In this document: positions 17,505 to 25,958 of the stretch, piece by piece
How positions within the stretch are numbered: the stretch's first letter is position 1
Layout: the number at the start of each line of letters is the position of its first letter
Assembly: GCA_024637095.1 (NCBI GenBank)
Contig: JAGXFV010000009.1
Coordinates: 1 to 64,000 of the forward strand
DNA length: 64,000 nucleotides
Reading direction: 5' to 3'
Source of the DNA: Actinomycetes bacterium
GTDB lineage: Bacteria > Actinomycetota > Thermoleophilia > RBG-16-64-13
The notes under the pieces: model-generated
The model's input: only the letters and a program-made list of their open reading frames with translations
What the model was told of the DNA's origin: nothing
Databases searched by the model: none
Made by a program: the position numbers and the translations under genes

Positions 17505-18490
17505 TGCGCTGGCCGGGTTTTCTCCGAATCTATGATGAGAGCGGGCGACCTGTTCGGCTGCGGGTGCCTTACCTGATCTTGATCGCGGCCGCCATCGTGT
17601 TTATCCTGATCGCCGCCGTCTACCTGCCGGTGGCGATGACCTCCACTCCCAGCTTCTGCGGGAACTGCCACCTGATGCAGGAGCCGGTGGAACTGTGGGA
17701 AAACTCGACTCATGCCAACGTCAACTGCATTCAGTGCCACATCGATCCCGGTTTCATCAATACGCTCGAACATAAGCTGATGTCCTACAAGGAGATCTAC
17801 GGGCAGTTCCTCGGCGACGGAGAAATGCCCGACGAGATCCACCTGCCCTCCAACGCGGCCTGCCTTCAGTGCCACTCCCTCGACCGGAACGTCTCGCCCG
17901 GCGGGGACATCAAGATTCCGCACCGCGAGCACGTGGAGATGCGCAATCTGCTCTGCGCCGACTGTCACTTCAACGTCGTCCACACCCGCCGGGCCATCTC
18001 GGGCGGCAATCCGCCCATGGACGTTTGCTACATGTGCCACGACGGTGAACAGGCGCCCAACGAGTGCGAGACTTGCCACACCACCCCGCGGGAGGCTTTT
18101 GTCGAACAGGGCCATCCGGAGGATGCCTTGGAAAACCACGGCGCCCTTGCCCGGGAGCGCGTCGAGGACTGCTATCGGTGCCACTCTCAGGAGTCCGGGT
18201 TCTGCGAGGATTGTCACAGCCAGCCGCCGGCCACGCATGCCCGCGACGACTGGCGTTACACCCACAGCGTCGAGGTCAATCGGGACGGGCGCAGCTCCTG
18301 CCAGGGTTGTCACGAAGAAGAGTTCTGCGAGAAATGCCACAGCGTCCAGCACCCGCCCAACTGGGTGAACCAGCACGGAGACTTCGCGCAGGGCGGCGGT
18401 GAAGCGTGTCTCGTCTGCCATGCACCGGGATTCTGCAACGACTGCCACGACACCGAGGGAGTCGACACGAGAATAGGCCAGGCTCAGTAG
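17504..18490 (+). CDS. NapC/NirT-family dodecahaem cytochrome c
   Basis: Paralogue of the preceding gene with an N-terminal LRIYDESGRPVRLR segment, one membrane helix (YLILIAAAIVFILIAAVYL) and a NapC-type haem region (TSTPSFCGNCHLM, VNCIQCHIDPGF). Twelve CXXCH motifs are present in 328 residues. After the NapC part come paired haem motifs (CQGCHEEEFCEKCH, CLVCHAPGFCNDCH) with PPNW-x3-HG between them, the same di-haem repeat used by the surface cytochromes downstream. It may therefore form the bridge from menaquinol to those proteins. A TAATG overlap couples it to the previous gene. Confidence 0.88.
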   Translation: MRWPGFLRIYDESGRPVRLRVPYLILIAAAIVFILIAAVYLPVAMTSTPSFCGNCHLMQEPVELWENSTHANVNCIQCHIDPGFINTLEHKLMSYKEIYGQFLGDGEMPDEIHLPSNAACLQCHSLDRNVSPGGDIKIPHREHVEMRNLLCADCHFNVVHTRRAISGGNPPMDVCYMCHDGEQAPNECETCHTTPREAFVEQGHPEDALENHGALARERVEDCYRCHSQESGFCEDCHSQPPATHARDDWRYTHSVEVNRDGRSSCQGCHEEEFCEKCHSVQHPPNWVNQHGDFAQGGGEACLVCHAPGFCNDCHDTEGVDTRIGQAQ

Positions 18491-18504
18491 AGCAAGGTCG
18501 GTCA

Positions 18505-19452
18505 ATGAAGGAGGAGACTTTGAAGACGGTGGCTGGGGCTGCCGGGGGGTTCGCGAAAGAATTCACGTGTCTTCGCCGGGGGGCGGGGTTCGGGATTCTC
18601 GCATTTATCCTGCTCGTTCTCCTCACTGGGGAGGTCGCCTGGGCGCAGGAGAGTGCGCAGTCGGCCGAGGGCGACAACGGCTGTTTGGTGTGCCATGGGC
18701 AGGAGTACTTGGGATCCGTCGAGGTGGACGGAGCGGCGCAGGATCTCTTCGTCGGTCCAGAGGCCTACGAGGAATCGGCGCACGGACTGCTGCCGTGCGC
18801 GTCGTGCCATATCGGATTCACCCACGATAACCCGCATCAGATGGTGACGAACGCGGAGTTCTTCGCCGAAACGGCGCGCGAGGCGTGCCGCAATTGCCAT
18901 GCCGATCAGTTTGAGATGTATCAGCAGAGCTATCACGGCGAGTTGAGCCGGGGAGGCGTCGCCGGGGGGGTCCTGGCCCCCGGCTGCACCGACTGCCACG
19001 GCATGCATCAGGTGCAGCGCGTCGATACGCTGGAATACCGTCAAGACATTCAGCAAATCTGCGGGCAGTGCCATGGCGGGCGCACGGACACCTTCCTCGA
19101 CACCTATCACGGCAAGGCCATTACCCTTGGGCGAGAGGCTTCGGCCACCTGCGTGGATTGTCACGGTTCGCACTTCATCCTGCCAACCACCAACCCGATG
19201 TCCACGCTTTCGGAGGCCAATCACCTAGATACCTGCCAGACCTGCCATCCCGATGCCGATGAGGGCTTCACTTCCTTCTTGGTGCATATTCAGCCCACCT
19301 CCACCGATGCTCCTTTGATCGTCTTCGCGGTGGCGATCTTCTACATCTCGATGATCGTTGTGGTCTTTGCCTTCGGGGGGATCCACACGCTTCTGTACAT
19401 CTACCGGGGGCTCAAGAACGGTCTCTACTTCGGTAAAGGAGGTCACCACTGA
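18505..19452 (+). CDS. Membrane-anchored heptahaem cytochrome c, first c/b module
   Basis: The protein (about 315 residues) has an N-terminal export signal (FGILAFILLVLLTGEVAWA), seven CXXCH motifs, several spaced as CTDCHGMH and CVDCHGSH in the style of c7/tetrahaem quinone-linked cytochromes, and a C-terminal membrane helix (LIVFAVAIFYISMIVVVFA). ATG 18505 is listed; TTG 18520 has the better Shine-Dalgarno sequence (AAGGAGGAG, 18508-18516). It overlaps the cytochrome b gene that follows by one base, so the two are probably subunits of one quinol-oxidising complex, comparable in parts to the fused b/c protein CbcL of Geobacter. Confidence 0.87.
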   Translation: MKEETLKTVAGAAGGFAKEFTCLRRGAGFGILAFILLVLLTGEVAWAQESAQSAEGDNGCLVCHGQEYLGSVEVDGAAQDLFVGPEAYEESAHGLLPCASCHIGFTHDNPHQMVTNAEFFAETAREACRNCHADQFEMYQQSYHGELSRGGVAGGVLAPGCTDCHGMHQVQRVDTLEYRQDIQQICGQCHGGRTDTFLDTYHGKAITLGREASATCVDCHGSHFILPTTNPMSTLSEANHLDTCQTCHPDADEGFTSFLVHIQPTSTDAPLIVFAVAIFYISMIVVVFAFGGIHTLLYIYRGLKNGLYFGKGGHH

Positions 19453-20303
19453 TGGCGGCCGGCACCGACGCGCTCGAAGGGGTGCGCCTCGTCTACAGAA
19501 GATTCAGCGCCTTCCACAGGTTCAACCACTACCTGGTGATGATCAGCTTCTTCGGTCTGGTCCTCACCGGGATTCCGCTCAAGTTCAAGGACAGCCTCTG
19601 GGCCGAGTTTTTCATGGGCCTTATCGGCGGTGTTGAAGGGGCGGGATTCATCCACCGCGTGATGGCTGTGTTCAATTTCACGTATTTCTTCTTGGAAATG
19701 GGCTATATGTCCTGGTACGTGGCCGCCCGCAAGGGCCCCATTTTTGGTCCTGACTCCATAGTCCCGAGCAAGAAGGACTGGCAGGACATCAAAGGCATGT
19801 TTCGTTGGTTCCTAGGCAGGGGCCCCAAGCCGCGGTTCAACCGCTTCACCTACTGGGAGAAGTTCGACTTCTGGGCCCTCCTGGCGGGAACCTTTCTCAT
19901 CGGTGGAACCGGCCTCATGATGTGGTTCCCGGAGTTCACCACTTCGTTCCTACCCGGGGTTTCACTCAACGTGGCGCTGGTGCTCCATTCCAACGAGGCC
20001 TTCCTGGCCACCGGGGTGATCTTCATCTTCGTGCACTTCTTCTCGGCGCACGGACGCCCCGAGTCCTTCCCCGCCGATGAGGTGATCTTTAGCGGCAGCC
20101 TGCCTCTCGATCACTACATCGCGGACCGGCCCGCCGAATACGAGAACCGTCTGCGGGCGGGGACTCTCGATCAGGTGGTGCGTCCCGCGCCGACGGGCCC
20201 CATGACTCGCGTGAACTCGTGGCTCATGGTCGTATTCAGCGCGGTTGCGCTGTTTGCCGCCACGTACACCATGTTGCTGGTGGTGTGGCCGCTTCTGTTC
20301 TAG
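19452..20303 (+). CDS. Di-haem cytochrome b membrane subunit (FdnI/HydC-like), first module
   Basis: A 283-residue protein with about five membrane segments. Conserved His residues stand in membrane helices (SAFHRFNHYLVMI, FIHRVMAVFNF, VLHSNEAFLATGVIFIFVHFF), as in the b-type quinone-reactive subunits of formate dehydrogenases and hydrogenases. No iron-sulfur or catalytic subunit lies beside it; its partner is the heptahaem cytochrome upstream. Likely direction is menaquinol to haem b to haem c. It is about 40% like the second module's b subunit by eye, with shared KKD-W and GP-PRFxRFT-W-KFD-WA motifs. Confidence 0.85.
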   Translation: MAAGTDALEGVRLVYRRFSAFHRFNHYLVMISFFGLVLTGIPLKFKDSLWAEFFMGLIGGVEGAGFIHRVMAVFNFTYFFLEMGYMSWYVAARKGPIFGPDSIVPSKKDWQDIKGMFRWFLGRGPKPRFNRFTYWEKFDFWALLAGTFLIGGTGLMMWFPEFTTSFLPGVSLNVALVLHSNEAFLATGVIFIFVHFFSAHGRPESFPADEVIFSGSLPLDHYIADRPAEYENRLRAGTLDQVVRPAPTGPMTRVNSWLMVVFSAVALFAATYTMLLVVWPLLF

Positions 20304-20364
20304 CTTTGCAATCCGCCTTTAGAAGGATGTGAGTAGGATCTTGCAGTCGAATACGGGGGAGAAG

Positions 20365-21387
20365 ATGAATATGACTGGGGTGGGCCTACCGCGGCCCCGG
20401 CGCCACGTTGGGAGGGCCGCGGCCTCGGCCACGCTCCTGGCCGCCTTGATGCTTGGGCTTTTTGTCGGCGTGGCCTCGGCCCAAGATGTCGAGGGCTGCC
20501 TGATCTGCCACGGTGATCCGAATTTCACCGATCCCACGCCGGCCGAGAATCAGGAGGGCGACGACCTCTCTCTCTATGTCGACTCGGAAGTCTTCTTGAG
20601 TTCCGTGCACAAAGAACTGAAGTGCTCCGATTGTCACGAGGGCTTCCTCCTGACCATCCCCAACCATCAATTGGATATGGACAAGGATTTCCGGCAGGTG
20701 GCAATCGAAGCCTGCGAGGGCTGCCATCAGGAAGCCTTCCAGGAGTACCAGACCTCGGATCACGCCCAGCGCTTCTACGAGGACCAGGCGGGGCCGATCT
20801 GCATCAGTTGCCACGGCTCGCACGCCATTCGCCGGGTGAACCTGGGCGAGGAGTCGGCCGACTTCAAGATGAGCATGGCCCGTGACTCCTGCGGCCAATG
20901 CCACGCGGACAAGTTCGAGCAGGCGAGCCACGAGTTCCACTTCAAAGCACTCTCGCTCGGGTACGAGCGGGCGGCGACCTGTTTCGACTGCCACGGCTTT
21001 CACGACAACCTGGCTCTGACCTCCGGCGAACCGGAGACGGTCGAGGCCTGCCGTCAGTGTCACCCCGGCGCGAACGAGGGCTTCACCTACTTCCAGATGC
21101 ACCTGGAGGAGGGCTTCCAGAACGCCTGGTGGGGTGTGCGCGTCGTCTACTACTTCTTCAGTACCTTGCTGGTGGTGGTGCTCGTAACCGGCATCGCCTA
21201 CACCACGGTCCATTTCCAGAAGGAAACCCGGACCATCCTCGGCGTATTCGGTCGAGGCACGGGACGCCTCTTCGGCTTCATCCGTCAGCTCGAGGAAGAG
21301 TCCATGAGAGAGCGCGAGGGCCGGCCGAACGGCCCCGAGGACCAATCCAAAGATGAACCTGAGAACGACGACAGGGGGATGCTGTAA
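20365..21387 (+). CDS. Membrane-anchored heptahaem cytochrome c, second c/b module
   Basis: Paralogue of the first heptahaem protein: signal peptide ending near ASAQDVEG, seven CXXCH motifs in matching order (CLICHG, CSDCH, CEGCH, CISCHGSH, CGQCH, CFDCHGFH, CRQCHPGANEGF), then a C-terminal membrane helix (VVYYFFSTLLVVVLVTGIAY). It differs in having a charged cytoplasmic tail of about 55 residues rich in Glu, Arg and Asp. ATG 20365 follows GGGGGAGAAG. It shares one base with the next gene (TAATG), again a b-type subunit. Confidence 0.87.
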   Translation: MNMTGVGLPRPRRHVGRAAASATLLAALMLGLFVGVASAQDVEGCLICHGDPNFTDPTPAENQEGDDLSLYVDSEVFLSSVHKELKCSDCHEGFLLTIPNHQLDMDKDFRQVAIEACEGCHQEAFQEYQTSDHAQRFYEDQAGPICISCHGSHAIRRVNLGEESADFKMSMARDSCGQCHADKFEQASHEFHFKALSLGYERAATCFDCHGFHDNLALTSGEPETVEACRQCHPGANEGFTYFQMHLEEGFQNAWWGVRVVYYFFSTLLVVVLVTGIAYTTVHFQKETRTILGVFGRGTGRLFGFIRQLEEESMREREGRPNGPEDQSKDEPENDDRGML

Positions 21388-22157
21388 TGGCCGAGGCGAC
21401 CTACCCGGCCACGGGTGAGGAACGGCTGGAGGGAGCGGCGGTTGCCGAGACGAATGTCGAGGGACGTGACTACTATGTCCGCTTCTCGCCCTACCACCGG
21501 TTGAGCCACTTCGTCATGATGACCACCTTCATCGGCTGCGCCCTCACCGGCCCGCCCCTGAAGTACAGCTATGACTTCTGGGCTCAGGCGATGATGGGCT
21601 TCTGGGGCGGGGTGGAGAACGCCGGCCTGATCCATCGCGTAATGGCCGGTTTCATGGTCGCCGACTTCGTCATCCACGTGCTCTACCTTGGCTACCACAT
21701 CGGGCTCAAGAAGGCCAAGATCTTTGGGCCCGACTCGATCTTCTTCTGGAAGAAGGATCTGACCGACGCCCTGGGCATGGTCAAGTGGTTCTTCGACCGC
21801 GGCCCGCGACCGAGGTTCGAGCGCTTCACCTTTTGGGAGAAGTTCGATTACTGGGCGGTCTTCTGGGGGATCGCGATGATCGGCACTTCGGGCTTCGCGC
21901 TCTGGTTTCCCACGGTGACCAGCACGCTCGTGTCTGGTATCTTCCTCAACGTTGCGCGAATCATCCACGGCGACGAGGCCATCTTGGCCATTGGCTGGAT
22001 CCTCTTCGTCCACCTTTACAACTCACACCTACGCATGAACGTCTTTCCGATGGACCCGGTCATCTTCACCGGGCGTATGCCCGTCGAGCACGTGAAGCAC
22101 GACAAGGCGGCCTGGTACGACCGCCTGGTCCGGGAAGGAAAGATCAAGCCGGAATGA
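21387..22157 (+). CDS. Di-haem cytochrome b membrane subunit (FdnI/HydC-like), second module
   Basis: A 256-residue integral membrane protein, paralogous to the b subunit of the first module: PYHRLSHFVMMTTFIGCALTG, LIHRVMAGFMVADFVIHVLY, and IIHGDEAILAIGWILFVHLYNSH carry the candidate haem b His ligands. It lacks the last membrane helix of its paralogue. The tandem duplication of the c/b pair suggests two quinol dehydrogenases tuned to different potentials or acceptors. The end overlaps the following lipoprotein gene by four bases (ATGA). Confidence 0.85.
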   Translation: MAEATYPATGEERLEGAAVAETNVEGRDYYVRFSPYHRLSHFVMMTTFIGCALTGPPLKYSYDFWAQAMMGFWGGVENAGLIHRVMAGFMVADFVIHVLYLGYHIGLKKAKIFGPDSIFFWKKDLTDALGMVKWFFDRGPRPRFERFTFWEKFDYWAVFWGIAMIGTSGFALWFPTVTSTLVSGIFLNVARIIHGDEAILAIGWILFVHLYNSHLRMNVFPMDPVIFTGRMPVEHVKHDKAAWYDRLVREGKIKPE

Positions 22158-23056
22158 TGGGGAGCATGCCGCAAAAAAATGGCCTCGCGCCCTCGGATGG
22201 GCGTGCGCAGACGGAGCGGTGGCGGGCTTTGCTTATGCTGGTGATCCTGGCGCTCGCGGTCGTCCTGCTGGCGGGCTGTGGGGAGGATGAACCCTCGAGC
22301 GCCGAGAGCTTTGGCGAGCGCCTGCTCGAAGCAGAGCAGGAGCCGGGGGTGGCGGCCGAGCCGGCCAGCTTCATCAGCCTCTGCGCTAACTGCCATGACC
22401 GGCTTGACCGGGAACTCGACTGGCGGCGGGAGCGCAAGTTGGTGTTCAGCCATCCCGCCCACTTCGCCCAGGGCATACGCTGCCAGGCGTGTCACGAAGA
22501 GTTCCCGCACAAGCCCGGGCTAACGCTGCACGTGGAAGTCGAAACCTGCTTCGTGTGTCACGGGACACTTCACGGGCAGGGAGGAGAGTTGGCTTCGACT
22601 GACTGCGATACCTGCCACACTCCCGACATCGCCCCGGTCACCGACGACCACAGCCTGTCCAACTGGCGTCTGGCGGAAGGGCCGGAACGAGCCCTCCATG
22701 CGGAGAAGGCTACTCAGCAGCGCCTGTACTGCAAGATGTGTCACCAGGAAACATACTGCCAGGACTGCCATCAGGTGGAGATGCCGCATCCCGAGGACTG
22801 GCAGGCCGCGCACATGCCGGCTGCCCAGGAAAACGGGAGGGCTTGTGACCAGTGCCATACGCCGGAGTACTGCAACGCTTGCCACCACGCTGCTTTCGAG
22901 CAGCCGCCGGACTGGCGCCGGCAGCATCGTACGGTGGTGGGTGATGTGGGAATCGATGCCTGTTTTGAATGTCATGACCCCACTTTCTGCTCGAACTGCC
23001 ACGTTCGCGTCGGTCAGGACAGGGGTGTTCTAGGGGGGCCGGGAAACGGGGGCTAA
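22154..23056 (+). CDS. Decahaem c-type lipoprotein with di-haem repeats
   Basis: A lipobox (LALAVVLLAGC, Cys near residue 38) indicates lipid anchoring outside the membrane. Ten CXXCH motifs follow. The N-terminal part has the FSHPAHF...CQACH arrangement shared with the next three cytochromes. The C-terminal part is made of the di-haem repeat C-x2-CH-x4-5-C-x2-CH, with MPHPEDW-x3-H after the first pair. 300 residues, no enzymatic motif. Likely an extracellular electron conduit that takes electrons from the NapC or c/b modules. Confidence 0.88.
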   Translation: MMGSMPQKNGLAPSDGRAQTERWRALLMLVILALAVVLLAGCGEDEPSSAESFGERLLEAEQEPGVAAEPASFISLCANCHDRLDRELDWRRERKLVFSHPAHFAQGIRCQACHEEFPHKPGLTLHVEVETCFVCHGTLHGQGGELASTDCDTCHTPDIAPVTDDHSLSNWRLAEGPERALHAEKATQQRLYCKMCHQETYCQDCHQVEMPHPEDWQAAHMPAAQENGRACDQCHTPEYCNACHHAAFEQPPDWRRQHRTVVGDVGIDACFECHDPTFCSNCHVRVGQDRGVLGGPGNGG

Positions 23057-23074
23057 GTGAAAGAGGAGGACCCC

Positions 23075-23917
23075 ATGAAGACCCCTTGGCGTGGCCGCGG
23101 GGCAGAGCTCGTGCCGGGAGTCTTTCTCCTGGCGGCGTTGCTGGCCCTTGCCCTCTTCTCGCTCGGCTGCGGGGAAGATGTTGAGGCTCCGAGCAGCGCC
23201 ACCGAGCAGGCGGAAACGGCCCTGGCGGTGCCGGTCCGGAGCGAGCAATGCCTGTCCTGCCACACCGATTTTGCCGAGCGGATCTCAAACGAGAACCAGC
23301 GGGTCTTCTCTCACGAACTCCATCTGGAGCAGGAGATCGACTGCAGCGCCTGTCATTCGGACGTGGGGCACGACGGTGCCCCGATTCACCATCCGAGCTC
23401 CTGCCAGGATTGCCACGGAATCACCATGCCGCACCCCGGCGGTTACATAAATGAGCACGGCGAGCAGGTGCTAGACGAGGGTACCGACGTCTGCACTCGT
23501 TGCCACAATGTCCATCTGCACTGTCAGGCATGCCACGGCATCGAGATGCCGCATCCTGCCGAATGGGAGCAGAAGCACGGTGAGTTGGCGGTGCCGGAGC
23601 TGGAATCCTGCCGGCAGTGCCACCAGTCGGACTACTGCCTGCAGTGCCATCCGGTGGAGATGCCGCACCCCGGGGATTGGATCAAGACCCATGGCCTGCC
23701 CGTGGTGGACCAGGGATCCGCGACCTGCACTAGATGCCACGAGACCAATCTTTGCGTCAGCTGTCACGGTATGCCCATGCCGCACCCGGAAGATTGGGGT
23801 ACCGGTCACCCTGCCGTGGCGGCTGAGAAGCGGGCCGAATGCCTGCTTTGCCACACCGAGCAGGACTGCGCTGATTGTCACGATATCCATCAGACCCACG
23901 GGAAGGATGGTGTGTGA
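23075..23917 (+). CDS. Undecahaem c-type lipoprotein with MPHP di-haem repeats
   Basis: Lipoprotein signal (ALFSLGC) and eleven CXXCH motifs in 280 residues, about one haem per 25 residues. Four MPHP segments, each followed by W or Y and a His some residues on (MPHPAEWEQKH, MPHPGDWIKTH and similar), alternate with paired haem motifs, making this the most regular of the set. The extra His residues are about equal in number to the haems of the repeats and could be the distal ligands. ATG 23075 follows GAGGAGG; GTG 23057 is less likely. Ends in a TGATG overlap with the next gene. Confidence 0.88.
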   Translation: MKTPWRGRGAELVPGVFLLAALLALALFSLGCGEDVEAPSSATEQAETALAVPVRSEQCLSCHTDFAERISNENQRVFSHELHLEQEIDCSACHSDVGHDGAPIHHPSSCQDCHGITMPHPGGYINEHGEQVLDEGTDVCTRCHNVHLHCQACHGIEMPHPAEWEQKHGELAVPELESCRQCHQSDYCLQCHPVEMPHPGDWIKTHGLPVVDQGSATCTRCHETNLCVSCHGMPMPHPEDWGTGHPAVAAEKRAECLLCHTEQDCADCHDIHQTHGKDGV

Positions 23918-24867
23918 TGCGCTCATCAATCAGTTCCCGCAAGATTCGCTTCGGGCTATTGCTGGTTGTTGGATTGCTCCTGGTCTTGGGGGGTGCCGTG
24001 CTTAGGGACTCTCCGGATACCATGGCGCAGGAGGAATCGGAACCCGAGCGCACCCGCACGGACCTTCGTGGACTCCCGGCGACCGGTGAGCCAACCGGCG
24101 CGAGCGGTGCGCCGCGAGAATCCGGGGGCGAGCCTTTCCGCACCTGCGAGGCGTGTCACCCCGACTTCCTGCAGATGCCCCCCCAATCAGCGGATCTGAT
24201 CTTCTCCCACCAGACACATCTGGACGAAGACGTGGAATGCGCCACCTGCCACAACCCTCCTCTGGGTCACTTCGGCAAGCCGGCCGCCTTGATGAGCACC
24301 TGCCTCTCCTGCCACGAGGGGCAGACCGCCCCCAACGAGTGTGAGAACTGCCATCGCAAGTTGGACGAGATCGCGCCTGACCTGGACGAACCCATCGTGC
24401 ACCTCGACCCAGACGCTTCCAAGCGGCAGAGCTGCGACAAATGCCACGACGTCGAAGTCTGGTGCGAGCGCTGTCACGGCGTGGACATGCCCCACCCCGA
24501 CACCTGGACGGGCGCCCACGGAGAGGTCGCCTTGGCCGAGGCGCAGGTATGCGAGAAGTGCCACCAATCCAGGGACCCCGCGTACTGTGTGGAGTGTCAT
24601 GGGGTGGCCATGCCTCATCCGGCTTACTGGTATTCGGGCCATGGGGACATCGCCTCGGACAACCGGGATTCCTGTGGTCAGTGCCATCTGGAGGCGCCCC
24701 AGTACTGCAACGAGTGTCACCACGCGGGCTTCTCGCCTACCGAAGATTGGCTGCCAGAACAGCACGGTCAGGTCGTTGAGGATCGTGGGGAGGCCACCTG
24801 CCTTGTTTGCCATGAGGAGGAGTTCTGCGCGCAGTGCCACACTGCGGGACGGTTTGTTAAGGGATGA
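23917..24867 (+). CDS. Dodecahaem cytochrome c with MPHP di-haem repeats
   Basis: An N-terminal membrane segment (FGLLLVVGLLLVLGGAVL) without a lipobox may be a signal anchor. After a Gly/Pro-rich stretch come twelve CXXCH motifs in 316 residues. The first four (FRTCEACH, VECATCH, CLSCH, CENCH) match the N-terminal region of the sister proteins, including FSHQTHL. The rest form di-haem repeats with MPHPDTW-x3-HG and MPHPAYW-x3-HG. Coupled to the upstream gene and followed by a hairpin. Confidence 0.87.
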   Translation: MRSSISSRKIRFGLLLVVGLLLVLGGAVLRDSPDTMAQEESEPERTRTDLRGLPATGEPTGASGAPRESGGEPFRTCEACHPDFLQMPPQSADLIFSHQTHLDEDVECATCHNPPLGHFGKPAALMSTCLSCHEGQTAPNECENCHRKLDEIAPDLDEPIVHLDPDASKRQSCDKCHDVEVWCERCHGVDMPHPDTWTGAHGEVALAEAQVCEKCHQSRDPAYCVECHGVAMPHPAYWYSGHGDIASDNRDSCGQCHLEAPQYCNECHHAGFSPTEDWLPEQHGQVVEDRGEATCLVCHEEEFCAQCHTAGRFVKG

Positions 24868-24869
24868 TC

Positions 24870-24900
24870 CTGGAGAGGCCGGCTTCGCCAGCCTCTCCAG
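24870..24900 (+). other. Intercistronic hairpin in the cytochrome operon
   Basis: CTGGAGAGGC (24870-24879) and GCCTCTCCAG (24891-24900) form a perfect 10-bp stem, with GGC/GCC pairs inside and a TTC loop. It directly follows a stop codon and lacks a U-tract. It may be an mRNA stability or partial termination element that sets the last cytochrome's expression apart from the rest. Confidence 0.6.
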
Positions 24901-24950
24901 AACCAATATGCCATTCAAGTTTCGCGGGACAGAATAAAGGAGGTGAATGC

Positions 24951-25892
24951 ATGATTAAACTGCGAAATCAGAGCCTGCTGCTCGCATCCGCTCTGGTCCT
25001 TCTGCTGGCCGCACTGGTGTTCGTCGCCGGGTGCCAGGAAGCCGACGATGAACCGGAAGCCACGGACACCGAGGCGACGGAGGCAACCGACACCGAGGCG
25101 ACGGAAGGGACAGAGGACACAGAGGGTGAGGTAACCGACACCACCACGGCCGTTGCCGATTCGACGGAGACAACCGAGGCCGGTGAGTCTCTGGCCCCCG
25201 TCTCCGAATCGTTTCAGACCTGCGCCGACTGCCACTCGGACTTCAACCAGTTCCTGGCCGACAGTACTGTGCTCACCCCGAACTTCAGCCACGCTTTGCA
25301 CCTGAATCAGGGGTTTGAGTGCGAGACCTGCCACGTCGTGCCGACGCACGAGCCGGATATGATCAACCAACCGCCGATGCTCAAGTGCTTCTCCTGCCAC
25401 GGTCAGGAGGCGGACGCCAGTGCGCCAGGCGAGTGTAGCGTCTGCCATCCGGCGGACTTCCCACTGGTTCCGGCCAATCACACCGAACCCAACTGGTTGC
25501 CACCGGCAACTCCGGCCGAACTGATCGCGACGGTTGACTCACAGCACTCCGGCGTAGCCACACAGGACCGGGCTTACTGCGAGATGTGCCACGCTCAGCA
25601 GTTCTGCCAGGATTGCCATAACACCGAGATGCCACATGCGAGTGACTGGACACAGGTCCACTCCACGACGGTGCGCGACGCGGGCGATCCTCAGCAGTGT
25701 TTGCGCTGTCATCCGCAGGAGTTGCTATGCAACACCTGCCACCACCCCGGCTTCGAAGCGGGGGGCGGTGCGTGGACGCAACAACACCCGCCGATAGTGC
25801 GCAATGCCGGGGCGGAGGCCTGCTTCCAGTGCCACAATCCTTTGACTTGCGCGCGCTGCCACGTGACCGGCGAATATCAGTCCTTCGACTGA
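24951..25892 (+). CDS. Decahaem c-type lipoprotein with acidic Thr-rich linker
   Basis: The lipobox is FVAGC (Cys near residue 29), followed by about 50 residues of Glu/Thr/Asp repeats (TDTEATEATDTEATEG), a flexible stalk that would hold the haem part away from the membrane. Ten CXXCH motifs follow with the shared N-terminal FSHALHL unit and C-terminal di-haem repeats (CEMCHAQQFCQDCH, MPHASDW-x3-H). ATG 24951 has a near-perfect ribosome-binding site, AAGGAGGTGA, the strongest in the operon, suggesting high expression. It ends the operon before a clear terminator. Confidence 0.88.
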   Translation: MIKLRNQSLLLASALVLLLAALVFVAGCQEADDEPEATDTEATEATDTEATEGTEDTEGEVTDTTTAVADSTETTEAGESLAPVSESFQTCADCHSDFNQFLADSTVLTPNFSHALHLNQGFECETCHVVPTHEPDMINQPPMLKCFSCHGQEADASAPGECSVCHPADFPLVPANHTEPNWLPPATPAELIATVDSQHSGVATQDRAYCEMCHAQQFCQDCHNTEMPHASDWTQVHSTTVRDAGDPQQCLRCHPQELLCNTCHHPGFEAGGGAWTQQHPPIVRNAGAEACFQCHNPLTCARCHVTGEYQSFD

Positions 25893-25920
25893 TGGTGAGG
25901 TAAGGAGAGAGGGATGGAGT

Positions 25921-25954
25921 GGGGCGGCGCCACAAGGCGCCGCCCCATTTCTTT
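25921..25954 (+). terminator. Rho-independent terminator of the cytochrome operon
   Basis: GGGGCGGCGCC (25921-25931), loop ACAA, then GGCGCCGCCCC (25936-25946) form an 11-bp perfect stem followed by ATTTCTTT. It lies between the convergent cytochrome and GGDEF genes. Confidence 0.9.
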
Positions 25955-25958
25955 GCGG

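Noticed and set aside
16710-18490. NrfA or octahaem nitrite/hydroxylamine enzyme
   Set aside because: No CXXCK or catalytic Tyr/His set; the NapC-type N-terminus with single membrane helix indicates a quinol dehydrogenase/relay.
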